The translations under genes were made by a program, and so were the position numbers. This document shows positions 39,501 to 39,567 of a stretch of 64,000 bases of DNA, piece after piece. The stretch is from Neonectria sp. B-13 (lineage: Eukaryota; Ascomycota; Sordariomycetes; Hypocreales; Nectriaceae), in the NCBI GenBank assembly GCA_002682825.1, contig NOKP01000002.1, forward strand, positions 811,132 through 875,131, written 5' to 3'. Under the pieces are notes generated by a model. That model had not been told where the DNA came from. It did no database searches and saw only the letters and a list, made by a program, of their open reading frames with translations. Position 1 is the stretch's first letter, and every line of letters starts with the position of its first letter.

Positions 39501-39567
39501 CGGCCAGAGCTGTACGCCAGTACTTGGCCATTTTCACACCGTTTTCGTCTTTGACAGCCGCAGGCAT
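3556..39567 (-). CDS. Nine-module non-ribosomal peptide synthetase with five N-methyltransferase domains (12,003 aa)
   Basis: A single intronless frame with ATG at 39565-39567 and TAA at 3556-3558. An in-frame TGA lies about 10 codons upstream of the ATG, so the frame does not extend further. Order: C*-A-T, C-A-T, C-A-MT-T, C-A-T, C-A-MT-T, C-A-MT-T, C-A-T, C-A-MT-T, C-A-MT-T, then CT. The phosphopantetheine serines (LGGDS/LGGNS) are residues 830, 1900, 3388, 4460, 5941, 7442, 8515, 10008 and 11509. The HHxxxDG condensation motifs start at 1026, 2082, 3586, 4639, 6125, 7639, 8702 and 10191. SAM-binding motifs (E-[IVL]-GTGSGM) start at 2944, 5495, 6993, 9562 and 11060, inserted between core A8 and A10 as is usual in fungal A-MT didomains. 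Plain modules are about 1,072 residues and methylating ones 1,481-1,501. There is no E, TE or reductase domain; release should be macrocyclisation by CT. The nearest known architecture is cyclosporin synthetase (11 modules, truncated first C), but the module number and methylation pattern differ. Predicted product: N-methylated cyclic nonapeptide. Confidence 0.97.
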   Translation of the reverse strand: MPAAVKDENGVKMAKYWRTALADCECVPFPALPPSIDKAVADTIIEHSLQRPRGRTLDISTTAVVRGAWALVAGRTTNSDDVVFGATLRARDATGAVDKKSTSTTTAPVRVKLAREQKVSDYLQAMQVQAAEMIPFEQTDLHHISKLSHEAQQACMFQTLLVIHPHENNGAKIGTQQQSNNHALTLEAHLGPDEPKVTASFDSRVIEPWAVRSLLKGLGHVMQQFELAGPKQTLADIEMVVPEDLEQIWEWNKTVPAPVKRCVHEIIEELAHAQPTAPAVCAWDGELTYGELNRLATKLAGRLVDLGVGPEVMVPLCFEKSMWTTVAILGVLKAGGTFLLLDFSLPERRLQAITKQTKARVILSSVSNEALSSRLAQQAITIDSSFFTNLHDRPQRQLRSPSPSSTMYVVFTSGSTGTPKGITITHQNLASALHHQKKSFGLTPKSRVYDFAAYSFDVSVYNVFAALTAGSCLCVPSEEDRRDRLAESIASLHATDVIITPSVARHLSPDDVPELQSIIFTGEALCVNDVNAWWGKLRVGHEYGPAECTPISTFNTTASSAEEVVRIGKGSGHVTWIVDPENHNSLLPPGCIGELLLEGASVGQGYLDDPKKTAAAFIENPTWLVRGAPNRPGRHGRLYKSGDLVQYNQHGSLVFLGRKDAQVKIRGQRVELGEVEYRVQQCMPEASQAVAEIITPRGKNPSPALAVFLQIDYLTETNARDSTATTILPIPVHIEAKLKEHLPSYMVPTVFFGVKALPLTSTGKMNRRRLREIGGSFTARFLAEKRTAGKKRQPTSAVEQQIQTIWAQVLDMEPAAIGLDDSFFRLGGDSIAAMRVVREARKVGIELSVADIFRHSQLGDVASRGLHLSNQPTAQIPPFALLGEGLDVTALIQDLSAEYKLEATRIQDAYPCTPLQEGLISLTSKRSGDYTMQSTLELPHNIKIEGFRNAWEQVVKAIPVLRTRIVQHAAGLLQVVLEEDIQWREGTSLSKYIEADQKTPMDIGQPLTRYGLIQERSTRSFVWTIHHALYDGWSMPLIMNAVSRAYRGEIISGGPQFNAFVKYIGEQDEEKMADYWRKSLADCNSTPFPALPSSIKQPVADKLTEHHISLPKQSRAITTSTLIRAAWALVTGSMTNSDDVVFGVTVSGRNAPVSGIDEMPAPTIATVPVRVKLERGQTIFEYLEAVQQQAADMIPFEQTGLHRIAKTSLDSRQACAFQTLLVVHPQEDDVTDVLGKLDEGNQLEFVNTYGLIVQLQLGGDRITATASFDSRAIQPWVVDKLMKTLEYVMQQLDHSNPDEALTEVKMVTPRDLKQIWEWNSTVPEPSEHCVHELVHNRVEAQPNALAVCAWDGDLTYAELDEYATRLAAQLVGLGVKPDVLVPLCLEKSMWTPVAMLAVLKAGGAFALLEPSLPEKQLQAIIQQTNIDVILSSSSTQALSSRLSKTVIKVDAQSINQFKLGRNQGRRTQSPSTAMFAVFTSGSTETPKGTALSHTNFASSIKHQVQLLRFAKDSRVFDFASYASDTAVYNAFATFVTGGCLCIPADQDRRNNNGKAMHTMRATIANLTPSMARLIDPDTVPDLKTLILAGEAVSAHDVARWWGKVRVINAYGSAECNISTINNTPTSPEDAVNIGKAAGLVTWVVDPQNHESLLAPGCTGELLLEGPLVARGYLNDAKKTAGAFIEDPAWLLQGAPGRPGRNGRLYKTGDLVQYNSTDGSLAFLGRKDAQARIQGQRVELGTVEHRVQECMHDAKWVAAEVITPQGKASRPALVVFLQVDNAATQTDGSESPTATILPIPVDVEDKLAEHLPTYMVPTAFFVMSDIPMTATGKVNRERLREIGASFSVEQLDKIHTSARGPKQQPTTEGERLMQKIWGQVLNVDFETIGLVDSFFQLGGDSIAAMKVVGEARKVGIEMTVADIFRHGRLQQVARQQRSTENGISEIAKAEKSGPVEQSFSQGRLWFLDQLYPGLSWYLVPCPIRLRGPLQLGALNVALQALERRHETLRTVFSSQDGVNMQHVLAFREKDLKVVDIPASDDESLTRALELEQNTPFDLRVEPGWRVSVYRLGKDDHLLSIVMHHIVSDGWSVDVLRKELAVFYSASIQGQDPLSKLQPLPIQYKDYATWQRQPQQADEHQRQLEYWVDQLETSRPAELLYDKPRPAALSGQAGEQALMVEGPLYEKLQRFCRDRSVTPFTVLLAAFRATHFRLTGASDATIGTANANRSRSEVKDMIGFFVNMQCLRIKVEEETFDELVQQVHTTATDSFTNQDVPFEKIVSKLQKDRDLSRHPLVQIVFTVHSQMDLGQFTLEGVETEPVALTESSRFDLEVHFFQEKNAHRGQILYSTDLFNPETISNMLSVFHRVLEKGLENPSTMLASLPLWTNEDSTTLNEMGLVQIQKTNYPRDSSVIDVFRQQVAAFPDKVAVRDESRDLTYTQLDQQSDILARSLAARSLPNGTLVGVFAIRSCETIIAILGVLKAHLAYLPLDVRIPVGRLEAVLSSIQGKKLVLLGLGATPPVTRLQDVEYVRIADALNVKPKKAVSTLSPPSATSLAYVMFTSGSTGQPKGVMINHRGIIRLVKESNMTEYLPTTTMAHISNLAFDASTLEIYATLLNGGTLICVDTMDVLDLKALGEVFKREKVKSAIFTPALLKQHLAGSAFTIRQLEMLYVGGDRADPQDMLKARKLVTGKLINAYGPTENTVASTIYSLQKDETYANGVPIGRALSNSGAYVMDAQMRLVPLGVVGELVVTGDGLARGYSDSQRNVDRFVSIKIDGKSTKAYRTGDFVRYRPIDAQLEFLGRIDGQIKIRGQRVELGEIEHVLRNHGSVNDAVAILQDEEGRDAQIVGFVTMADVVERSDGQPDDHGESDHMEVWEDAFEADTYVAIDNVGTEAIGRDFIGWTSMYDGSDIDKTDMNEWLDDAIDTILKVNDGQAGNVLEIGTGSGMILFNLKKGLKSYVGLEPAQKAVTFVTRTAKTIPAFADKVQMHKGTAADISRLSKTIVSDLAVVNSVAQYFPSQDYLFRAVEELLQLKGMKTLFFGDMRSHALYKQFRVTKALHVLGTNASKDDIRRKLSEIEQNELELLVDPAFFTALTSRLPHLVSHVEIIPKRMKATNELSCYRYAAVVHAKSKHQKVHDVGSSWIDFMAGKLDRPSLLRLLRNSARSAVIAVSNIPYSKTLIERHIVEVLDNGIEGGVDGDWMSLIHERAHLCPSLSALDLVEVAQEAGYLVEISCARQYTQRGGLDAVFHRQKPTNGESRVLFRFPVDPQDRPAHTLSSQPLRQQVRQKVREQLQEMLRAQLPSYQVPRVIHILDEIPVNDNGKVDRKALAASVQTRTGYRGAIRQPTTDYERTMQTIWAQVLNMELTSIGIDDNFFQLGGDSLAAMKVVGQARKVGLDLAVADIFRDPRLSDLAGKGIQMLENTVEHISPFALLGNGLDLASVIGDISSQCQISSVTIQDVYPCTSLQEGLMALTSKRPGDYIMQGVQELSPDVQLNTFCTAWEEVARAMPILRTRLVLHGEVGLVQVVLDEEIQWTKTTSLDEYTQADQKNSMGLGLPLARYGLVEDKSGSRYFVWTVHHALYDGWSMPIITDAVNRAYRGDAIEQGPPFQAFIKYIKDQDEDSTAAYWRNAHPDSEIVPFPVLPPSIDQPIADQAMERNLSYPQERSLGVTPATLIRAAWALVLKQMTNSEDVVFGMTVSGRNAPVSGIDAMAAPTIATVPVRVKLSTDQSVSKYLKAIHQQAAEMIPFEQTGLHRIARFSGNTRQACNFQTLLIIQPQDESMLEDALGKWQDGDQRQQFNTYALMLEVQLGPDSIVARANYDSRVIHSQIVDKLLKRLEYVAQQLGTVAPERSLGDINMVMPQDLQQVWEWNKTLPAPAKKSVHGMIEEVARSRPNATAVSAWDGELTYGKLDELATGLAGQLAHIGVVPDMIIPLCFEKSKWTTVAILGVLKAGAAFVLLDPSLPEQRLRSIVRQSRSTLILSSPTNQTLSSDLCPEVITISQDFFTKISDEAVDYLPSSSLESLAYVVFTSGSTGTPKGATVAHGNAASALKHQVTRFGLTKESRLYDFSSYAFDATILNLFNVLAAGGCLCVPSDHDRKNDLARSIASSKANVVLLTPSVAQLLSPEQTPELKSIIFGGEALHVKDVKPWWGAARVRNAYGPSECTPMSIINDYSSSPDEAIDIGKGAGMLTWVVDANNHNSLLPPGCVGELLLEGPLVGRGYLHEPEKTAAAFIESPTWLLEGAPGRPGRHARLYKTGDLVRYNVDGGVTFVGRKDAQVKLRGQRVELSEVEYRVQECLPEITQVVAEVIVPHGENSSPTLVAFLQIDNQVTDESESSVPKIHVVSPEVQDRLAEHLPSYMVPTVFFSMQKLPLTATGKMDRKSLRGVGSSFSSRELAELQAGGPGPKRQPTTRVESLMQIIWGQVLNIDPITIGLDDSFFQLGGDSIAAMKVGAEARKLGIDVTAADIFRHRRLQQVANQEMSSDASKDIPHVTQSGPVEQSFAQGRLWFLDQLYPGQTWYLMPSATRIRGPIQLDALNAALQAVQNRHETLRTVFATQDGVSVQKILDFRKQDLNVVDIPHEANVQDALHSDQTTPFDLQTEPGWRVSIYRINPQDHVLSIVMHHIISDGWSVDVLRKELTAFYSAAIRGQDPLLQVQPLPIQYQHFSTWQKQPTQQEEHKRQLEYWVEQLQTSRPAEFLCDKPRPSTLSGEAGLEELLLDGPLYEKLQHFCKQRSATPFNVLLAAFRATHFRLTGATDVTVGTANANRNRWELKDMIGFFVNLQCLRIKIDDGQCFDELVHQVQETTIASFANQDVPFEDIVSKLQKERDLSRHPLVQVVFAVHSQSDLGKFSFEGVETEDMSLADTSRFDLEFHFFPEGEGLRGNIVYSKHLYNPQTIKNMLSVFHKVLDRCLNEPKTSIASLPLLTNDDYSALDNLGLIQMQTTNYPRDSNVVDVFRQQAAIFPERVAVKDNMCDLTYAQLDEKSDALAQWLASRSLPAGTLVGVFASRSCETIVAFLGILKANLAYLPLDVRTPPRRLETVLSSIEDCKLVLLGIEAKPDTKLQDLEFVRISQALNTPVRKTSIPSPSANSLAYVMFTSGSTGQPKGVMIEHQNILRLVKVNNVVQHSATGTLAHMANIAFDASTWEIYVTILNGGTLVCIDSMVVLDHKALGDLFAREEIRTLFITPALLKQYLLECPAILNSLHTMYLGGEKVDPQDVLTTRQRMQGKIIHVYGPTENTSYSTMYPMPPGEIYTNGIPIGRAISNSGAYVMDPEQRLVPLGVIGELVVTGDGVARGYTDPLRDVDRFISVTINRKSVKAYRTGDYVRYRPADGQLEFFGRIDGQVKIRGQRVELGEVEHVLRSEGTVRDAAAILQPEEGREPHIVAFVTATEVAERNEPSDAVEADRIDAWEDLFDADTYGSIEDVKQETIGRDFIGWTSMYDGNDINKGEMNEWLDDTMTTILDGAPAGHVIEIGTGSGMVLFNLEDGLQSYIGLEPSEKAVSFVTKTAKSIPSLTNVHMHKGTALDISRLSTALSPSLSVINSVAQYFPSQEYLFQVVQDLLQFKGIQRLFFGDLRSFALYKEFRVTRALYLLGKSASKGDVRRKVSELEHGELELLVDPAFFTSLATRLPDLVEHVEIMPKRMKATNELSCYRYAAVVHVKRRGQQQQQKIQDVDDSAWINFKEQGLDRQSLLRHLQQCSRSSIVAISNIPHSKTILERHVIDSLDDTIDDSSDWLSTARQNAQSCPSLSAADLVDLAKEAGYRVEISWARQHSLRGGLDAVFHHYKPADGRIRTMFRFPADHQGRPLQSLSSQPLKQQIRQQLREQLQETLRAQLPSYIVPRVIHILDEMPVNVNGKVDRKVLAESVQVLRGQRSAIRQPTTDAERKMQKIWAEILNLEPINIGLDDNFFQLGGDSLAAMKLVGQARKVDIELVVADIFRNPKLQDMVNQEHSSAENAPRAIPSAQITGPIPQSFAQGRLWFLDQLYPGLTWYLMPCAIRLKGPLRLDALNVTIRALGTRHETLRTTFSSNDGLSVQTIQPVSKKGLNVIDIPANNQEALLASMLQKNESKSFDLETEPGWRVTVYRLNGQDHVLSMVMHHIISDGWSIDILRKELAAFYSAALQGKDPLTQIDPLPIQYRDFSIWQKQPEQAEKHQRQLDYWVRQLQTSRPAELLCDKPRPATTSGLADVQEILLEGSLYDSLQAFCRERAVTPFVVLLSAFRATHFRLTGSTDATIGTANANRTQWELKDMIGFFVNMQCLRIKVEDESFDDLVHHVEATTIASFANQDVPFEDIVSKLQKARDLSRHPLVQVIFSLNSQLDLGNFTLEGVKTESMGGDMTTRFDLEFHFFQEHDGLRGQMVYSTDLYDPKTISNILSVFRRVLEQGLREPKTPIVSLSLLTDSDHSTLDDMGLIQIHRAEYPRELSVIDVFKQEVAAGPNRVAVKDSTSQLSYAQLDEQSDRIAQWLSKKGFSAGELIGVFATRSCQTVATFLGILKANLAYLPLDVKIPGGRLHKILSSRDGHKLILVGPDVQPPVVQLPDVEFANIVDALNNQPRTNGVSQSTTVVGPSATSLAYVMYTSGSTGQPKGVMLDHRGIVRLVKNSNMVQPLPENAVTAHIANVAFDASTWEIYSTLLNGGTLICIDTMAVLDYSLLSEIFAREQIQAAMFTPALLKQHLLESPATIRQLETLYVGGDRANPKDMIKARKLVRGKVINAYGPTENTVASTMYCLENDAFAASVPIGRAVTNSGAYVMDPQQRLVPLGVVGELVVTGDGLARGYTDSQRNHDRFISVVISGHLVKAYRTGDFVRYRPTDGQLECFGRMDGQINIRGQRVELGEIEHVLGSHHCVNDAVAVLQQSSSQEPQLIGFVTFREAEIQKEADTVQQLNSSNETEHIEVWRELFEDDTYDAIDTVQDDTIGRDFTGWTSMYDGSNIDKGEMNEWLDDGINTILNGGPAGHVIEVGTGSGMILFNLTKGLESYLGLEPSDKAVTFITKTSKSIPILADKVHMHAGTAMDIGHLSMQISPTLAIINSVAQYFPSQEYLFRVVENLVQLEGIERLYFGDMRSYALYKEFRVTKALAMLGKQATKDDIRRKISEIEQGELELLVDPAFFTALASRLPHAVDHVEILPKKMVATNELSCYRYAAVVHVKHPGSQRQQKIHEVPNNQWVDFMSEKLDQHSLLHLIQQSVKSSVIAVSNIPHNKTIFERHVIDSLDSRAAESLDQDDWVSTARWESRHCPSFSALDLIEVARQADCRVELSWARQYSQRGGLDAIFHRYEAVDADRVLFRFPTESQDREPNSLSSQPLRQQVKQKIREELHDKLRANLPLYMIPRTINILEKMPVNENGKVDRRALTKSVQIRTAERGLARQPTSEAELQMQRIWAEVLSMEQSTIGVDDSFFQLGGDSIAAMKVVGQARKVGIELAVADIFRNPELRNVAKQESQTEATSEPIAPFSLLGKDFNVQSFIQDISVQYSLDPDTVQDAYPCTALQEGLLSLTSKRPGDYVMQATMELPRDINVGAFRKAFEQVSRDMSILRTRIIHHDGVGFSQVVLDEGINWIEPKDIVEYLDSDQKQPMGVGQPLARYAMGQDDKGSPWFVWTIHHALYDGWSTSLVFDTVNRLYAGESVEQGLQFQSFIKYIGKQTEEDMMNYWRSALTDCECVPFPPLSSVEQPIANTVVEHQFPKPQQSSLNITTSTLVRAAWALVAGQMTNSEDVVFGVTVSGRSAPVANVETMAGPTIATVPVRINLARSYNVSDYLISVQKQATEMIRFEQTGLHRIVKAGPGAKQACTFQTLLVVQPQNEIGDSQGVLGKWRDDGRQQGINTYALMLEVQLGSGEITTKASFDSRALEPWVAQTLLKRLEWVMHQLANAAPNHALSQISTSTAQDMKQLWDWNQTVPEAIDRCVHEIIEARVQAQPNAPAVCAWDGDLTYAQLDWFAGGLARRLIDRGVGPNMLIPLCFEKSMWTTVTMFGVMKAGAGFVLLDPALPEQRLLSIVQQTKARMVLSSLDNFALSSRLSRDVITISSNFFAGLSDKSTEYFPAPSAECPVNAIFTSGTTGTPKGTAITHISATSALRHQGSRLGITTKSRVYDFASYSFDSTILGTFTTLAAGGCLCVPSEQERKNELASSITTLKANVVILTPSVAQLLSPDQVPTIQTIIFGGEALHTKDVKPWWDTVRVINIYGPCECTSVSVMNDFSSTPDEVTNIGKGAGAVTWIVDSTNHDVLLPPGCIGELLLEGPLVGRGYLNEPEKTTSTFIEDPLWLLEGATSHPGRHGKLYKTGDLVRQNKDGSITFIGRKDAQIKLRGQRIELGEVEHWVQEFMQDATQVAVEVITPQGENSSPELAAFLQIPSVPAQIDGSSPTEARIIAVPSEVEDKLAEHLPTYMIPTVFFSMQDLPLSATEKMDRRKLREIGASFSTQQLAEIRTAGEGIKRQPTTQIEQHMQRIWAEVLNITLESIGLDDSFFRLGGDSIAAMKVVGKARKVGLDMQVQDLFNHPRLHSLAAQDLTLLDNVAQDIPPTKLSGPVEQSFAQGRLWFLEQLYPGLTWYLMPCTMRLRGPLHLEALNTALLALENRHETLRTKFLSVNNTNLQEIIPFQPRPLKVIDMSLDDVDDLEDALARALKKDQTTPFNLTTEAAWRVSVIRLGKDHHVLSIVMHHIISDGWSVDVLRRELAELYSAAIRGKDAQLEPLPIQYRDYSTWQRHPERAVEHQRQLHYWTTKLQTSRPAELFCDKPRPATLSGRAAVQELRIDGAVFDSLQQFCQKHEVTPFIALLAAFRATHYRLTGSTDATIGTANANRNRWEVKDLIGFFVNMQCLRIKINEGEDSLASLVQQVHATTIESFANQDVPFEDIVSKLQKARDLSRNPIVQIIFAVHSHKDLGKILLEGLETEPMPMEITSRLDLEVHFVQDGPAFRGQFLYSTDLFKAETISNMLSVFHKVLEQGLQDPKAAISALPLMNDDDHSALDNMGLIKTHKTDYPRELSVVDVFHKQVASCPNRVAVKDSLTSLTYAELHEQSDRVAHWLAKRSLSPETLVGVFAARSCQAVVAFIGILKANLAYLPFDVKIPSGRLEAVLSSRDGHKLVLVGSDVEPPAIQLEDVEFVPIAKVLQERSTSNLALSRPSATSLAYVMFTSGSTGKPKGVMVEHRSIVRLVKDSNIIQQIPTAAIMAHMSNVAFDASTWEIYATLLNGGTMVCIDTMVVLDYNALGELFTREMIQTVFLTTALFKQYLTQCPAMLSGLDTLLFGGERVDAQDVFTARKHMTGKIVHVYGPTENTTFSSMYCIPSGDACANSVPIGRSLSNSGAYVMDSQMRLVPIGVVGELVVTGDGLARGYTDAEKDVNRFITATIDGQEVRAYRTGDYVRYTSDGQLECFGRMDGQVKIRGQRVELGEVEHVLRSHSSVNHGVALLHQEQGRDSEIVGFITVHETTEAEEQPGNDNDHENEHIDAWEELFDADKYMAINDVQPETIGQDFIGWTSMYDGADIDKGEMSEWLGETIATILGGSQPGNVLELGTGSGMILFNIIDGLQSYVGLDPSEKAVKFVKNTAKSIPGLVDKVHMYKGTAADIKRLAGPLSPNLVVVNSVAQYFPSQEYLFNVVEDVLQLPGVERLVFGDMRSHALYKEFRVKRALHLLPNANKNDMRLKVAELERDELELLVDPAFFTGLLSRLPHIVGHVEILPKKMKATNELSGYRYAAVVHTKRQELPLVHHVSNDKWVDFMTSKLDRQTLLQLLRGSSSSSIIAVSNIPHDKTIVERHVVDSLDDPEDDEIDQGDWLSSIRQDAESCNSLSAIDLVDLAKQAGCRVEISWARQHSQRGGLDAVFHRHETVAGQSRTLFDFPTDHQDRPLKSLSSQPLRQQVRHKVREQLFKTFRAQLPSYMIPRVITILDKMPVNANGKIDRRVLEDIVPARTTARGLARQPTSERERQMQGIWANVLNMDPMTIGLDDNFFQLGGNSIAAMKIVGDARKLGLQLAVADIFRYPTLEEMASENLASAGELGENIPKNERSGPVEQSFAQGRLWFLDQLYPGSTTYLMPTAIQLRGPLRLDALNSALLALEERHNTLRTVFSTEGGISLQEVQPFHHKKLNLIDLSSDGEEALSRAVHREQTTPFDLRTEPGWRISLYRINKDEHLLSIVMHHIISDGWSVDVLQRELAIFYSASLHGEDPLSKIDPLPIQYQDYAMWQRQPEQAAEHERQLDYWVSQLQTSRPAELLPDKPRPAISSGKADAQQLLIDGPLYNDLQKFCNEHAVTPFVVLLAAFGATNYRLTGAADATIGTPNANRNRWEVKDMIGFFVNLQCLRIKIEGESFTELVQQVQATMISSFANQDVPFEDIVAKLQKDRDLSRHPLVQVAFSLNSQMNLGKFALEGVETQLMPMETTSRFDLEFHFFQEERAFRGQVLFLTELYSPATISSMLSVFHSVLERGLREPKTAIASLPLLTTEDYSTLDGMGLIQVEKTNYPRESSIVDVFHDQASAHPRRVAIKDSSTQLTYSQLDERSDRLARWLGGRSMAPGTLIGVLASRSCQTVVAFLGILKANLAYLPFDVSIPKSRMERVLSSIEGHSLVLLGDGVEPPATELDDIEFAYISDTLDNQAQYIRMPPAPSATNLAYVLFTSGSTGQPKGVMIEHRSIVRLTKDSNLSQHFPNAGTMAHISNTAFDASTLEIFVALLNGGTLICVDTMTVLDYKALAEVFSENAVQAAIFTPALLKQCLLDSPTTISMLEALFVGGDRLHPQDMFTAQGLVRGKIINAYGPTENSVASTMYCMEDGETCTNGVPIGRALSNTGAYVMDPHQRLVPLGVVGELVVTGDGLARGYTDSKREVDRFISVTIDGKQPIRAYRTGDYVRYRPLDGQLEYFGRMDGQIKLRGNRIELGEVEHVLRSHESVNDAIALLQQEPDREAQLVGFVAVGQLDENHITFQNQPGEGEGEDDNELEHVEVWRELFDDDKYDAIGDVQADTIGRDFIAWTSMYDGAQIDTDEMTEWLDDGIETILNGGQAGRILEVGTGSGMMLFNLTNGLESYVGLEPSQRAVEFVMKTANSIPTLAGRVQVHQGTAADVPGLSGLSANLVVINSVAQYFPSKEYLLRAVEDLVQVQGVKTIFFGDMRSQALYREFLVTKELHLMGDKTSKESIRRRAAEMEETELELLVDPGFFTALTSQLPHLIEHVEILPKRMKATNELSCYRYAAVLHVKSQETQQKIHHVRNNEWIDFMERRLDRQSLLQLLQSSSESSSSVVAVSNIPHNKTIVERHIVDSLSNAGEKSANNRDWLFSVRQKAQHCPSLSAVDLAEMAQQAGFRVEISWARQHSLRGGLDAVFHRYQPLNEGSRVLFQFPDDHEGRPSHSLSSQPMRQQMKLKIREQLLNTLRAQLPSYMVPQIITVLEKMPVNENGKVDRRALAESIQTRVAGRGVVRAPTSDAERQMQRLWGKVLDIEPATIGLDDSFFQLGGNSITAMKVVGEARKLGIDIAVADVFRRDTLEDLARQPVTSRQIEAEIDQAILLDPATKAALLEEIDTLNLGIHSDAIADIFPLTSAQEQSVIDGIKNGQFANYFYIDLGINIDLPRFKAACISLLERFPLFRASFPSILGKFWQVIPHHLDVPLRIKDVKEGLIKASNAFCLQDMTECSPNRPPIDFTLLRHKTEGIRLVFRLSHAQYDGVCFPIIIQALLNGYHKKEYSSGQSFTKYLSYASHQRPKAMEYWRKLLQGSTLNPPIGSKLLPQGTVPDVTPKRVLVDAFTPRPHLPGNITSATITSAAWAMLVSHVTGSQDVVYGHIISGRNSTLPGVEEIVGPLLNVMPVRVNLATIRTPTELLLSLQEQFIDVGESDTMGFRDIMENCTDWPADSKFDTVIQHQNVDEHLEVSFSEVATKTDFFVHPTIVPPSLCMMSYPHGDRLKFKIIANTAILSEKTAETMIDCLGGIMEKLSRCLDVPLQSIMDDIDLGL
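3559..4935 (-). other. NRPS terminal condensation (CT) macrocyclisation domain
   Basis: Residues about 11545-12003. The active-site motif is SHAQYDG, with the catalytic second histidine at 11712 and Ser in place of the first His, as is common in fungal CT domains. CT domains in fungal synthetases release the chain by attack of its own N-terminus or of a side chain, which gives a ring. No T domain follows it. It replaces a thioesterase, which is absent. Confidence 0.85.
4936..9438 (-). other. NRPS module 9: C-A-MT-T
   Basis: Residues about 10044-11544. HHIISDGWS at 10191, SAM motif EVGTGSGM at 11060-11067, T9 serine 11509 in LGGNS. The hand-read code D-A-L-F-F-G-A-V-A-K belongs with modules 3 and 6. 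This is the last elongation module; it hands the full chain to the terminal condensation domain. Confidence 0.87.
9439..13917 (-). other. NRPS module 8: C-A-MT-T
   Basis: Residues about 8551-10043. HHIISDGWS at 8702, SAM motif ELGTGSGM at 9562-9569, T8 serine 10008 in LGGNS (Asn, where modules 1-7 have Asp). The region around specificity position 278 reads FLTTALFKQ; the other methylating modules have TPALLKQ. The hand-read code is D-A-W-L-L-G-V-T-F-K. It is the counterpart of module 5. Confidence 0.87.
13918..17136 (-). other. NRPS module 7: C-A-T, A10 motif altered
   Basis: Residues about 7478-8550. C domain YPCTALQEGL with HHALYDGWS at 7639; T7 serine 8515. Core A3 is FTSGTTGTPKG. Core A10 reads ATEKMDR, with Glu8446 (codon 14230-14232) replacing the glycine before the catalytic lysine, which is retained. 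The hand-read code is D-S-L-L-I-G-I-S-V-K. It is the counterpart of module 4 in the second block. Confidence 0.87.
17137..21639 (-). other. NRPS module 6: C-A-MT-T
   Basis: Residues about 5977-7477. HHIISDGWS at 6125, SAM motif EVGTGSGM at 6993-7000, T6 serine 7442. The hand-read code D-A-W-F-Y-G-A-V-A-K is near-identical to modules 3 and 9 and resembles leucine-type fungal codes. Predicted N-methyl aliphatic residue. This module closes the first plain-methyl-methyl block (4-6). Confidence 0.87.
21640..26082 (-). other. NRPS module 5: C-A-MT-T
   Basis: Residues about 4496-5976. C domain with SFAQGRLWFLDQLYPG and HHIISDGWS at 4639; SAM motif EIGTGSGM at 5495-5502; T5 serine 5941. The hand-read code D-A-W-I-Y-G-V-S-Y-K pairs with module 8, including the HVYGPTE form of A5 found only in these two. 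Predicted to add an N-methyl residue. Confidence 0.87.
26083..29298 (-). other. NRPS module 4: C-A-T
   Basis: Residues about 3424-4495. The C domain is the first subtype (YPCTSLQEGL, HHALYDGWS at 3586). The A domain is intact (FTSGSTGTPKG, NAYGPSE, TGKMDR) and the T4 serine is 4460. The hand-read code is D-A-L-L-I-G-A-P-M-K. Its closest partner in the enzyme is module 7. No methyltransferase. Confidence 0.87.
29299..33762 (-). other. NRPS module 3: C-A-MT-T
   Basis: Residues about 1936-3423. The C domain is the second subtype, opening with SFSQGRLWFLDQLYPG and carrying HHIVSDGWS at 2082. The methyltransferase SAM motif EIGTGSGM is at 2944-2951; the T3 serine is 3388. The hand-read code D-A-L-F-Y-G-A-V-A-K is close to those of modules 6 and 9 and resembles fungal Leu/aliphatic codes. 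Predicted to add an N-methyl aliphatic residue. Confidence 0.87.
33763..36972 (-). other. NRPS module 2: C-A-T with altered adenylation core motifs
   Basis: Residues about 866-1935. HHALYDGWS starts at 1026 and the T2 serine is 1900. Core A3 reads FTSGSTETPKG, with Glu1484 (codon 35116-35118) in place of the conserved glycine. Core A5 reads NAYGSAE rather than NAYGPTE, and A8 reads RIQGQRVELGTVE rather than KIRGQRVELGEVE. The A10 lysine (TGKVNR) is kept. The hand-read code is D-T-Y-L-I-A-A-I-S-K, unassigned. The domain may be impaired or have shifted specificity. It has no methyltransferase. Confidence 0.85.
36973..39567 (-). other. NRPS module 1: half C domain, A1, T1 (loading module)
   Basis: Residues 1 to about 865. 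The open frame begins in the middle of a condensation domain. By comparison with module 2, the HHxxxDG motif would lie about 44 residues before Met1, so only the C-terminal lobe (residues 1 to about 270) remains. A3 is FTSGSTGTPKG and A10 has TGKMNR; the T1 serine is residue 830. The adenylation domain is of the same subtype as modules 2, 4 and 7. My hand-read specificity residues are D-V-Y-I-I-T-E-P-I-K, which I cannot assign. A truncated first C domain is also known in cyclosporin synthetase, where module 1 loads D-Ala supplied by a racemase. Confidence 0.85.

Noticed and set aside
3556..39567. Dozens of 60-317 residue frames antisense or out of frame to the NRPS, such as 38752-39705 and 15242-15658 on plus
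   Set aside because: They mirror the codon bias of the NRPS frame, recur at equivalent places in several modules, and carry no domain of their own.
3556..39567. Identity as cyclosporin synthetase
   Set aside because: Nine modules and five methyltransferases against eleven and seven; the order of methylating modules also differs.
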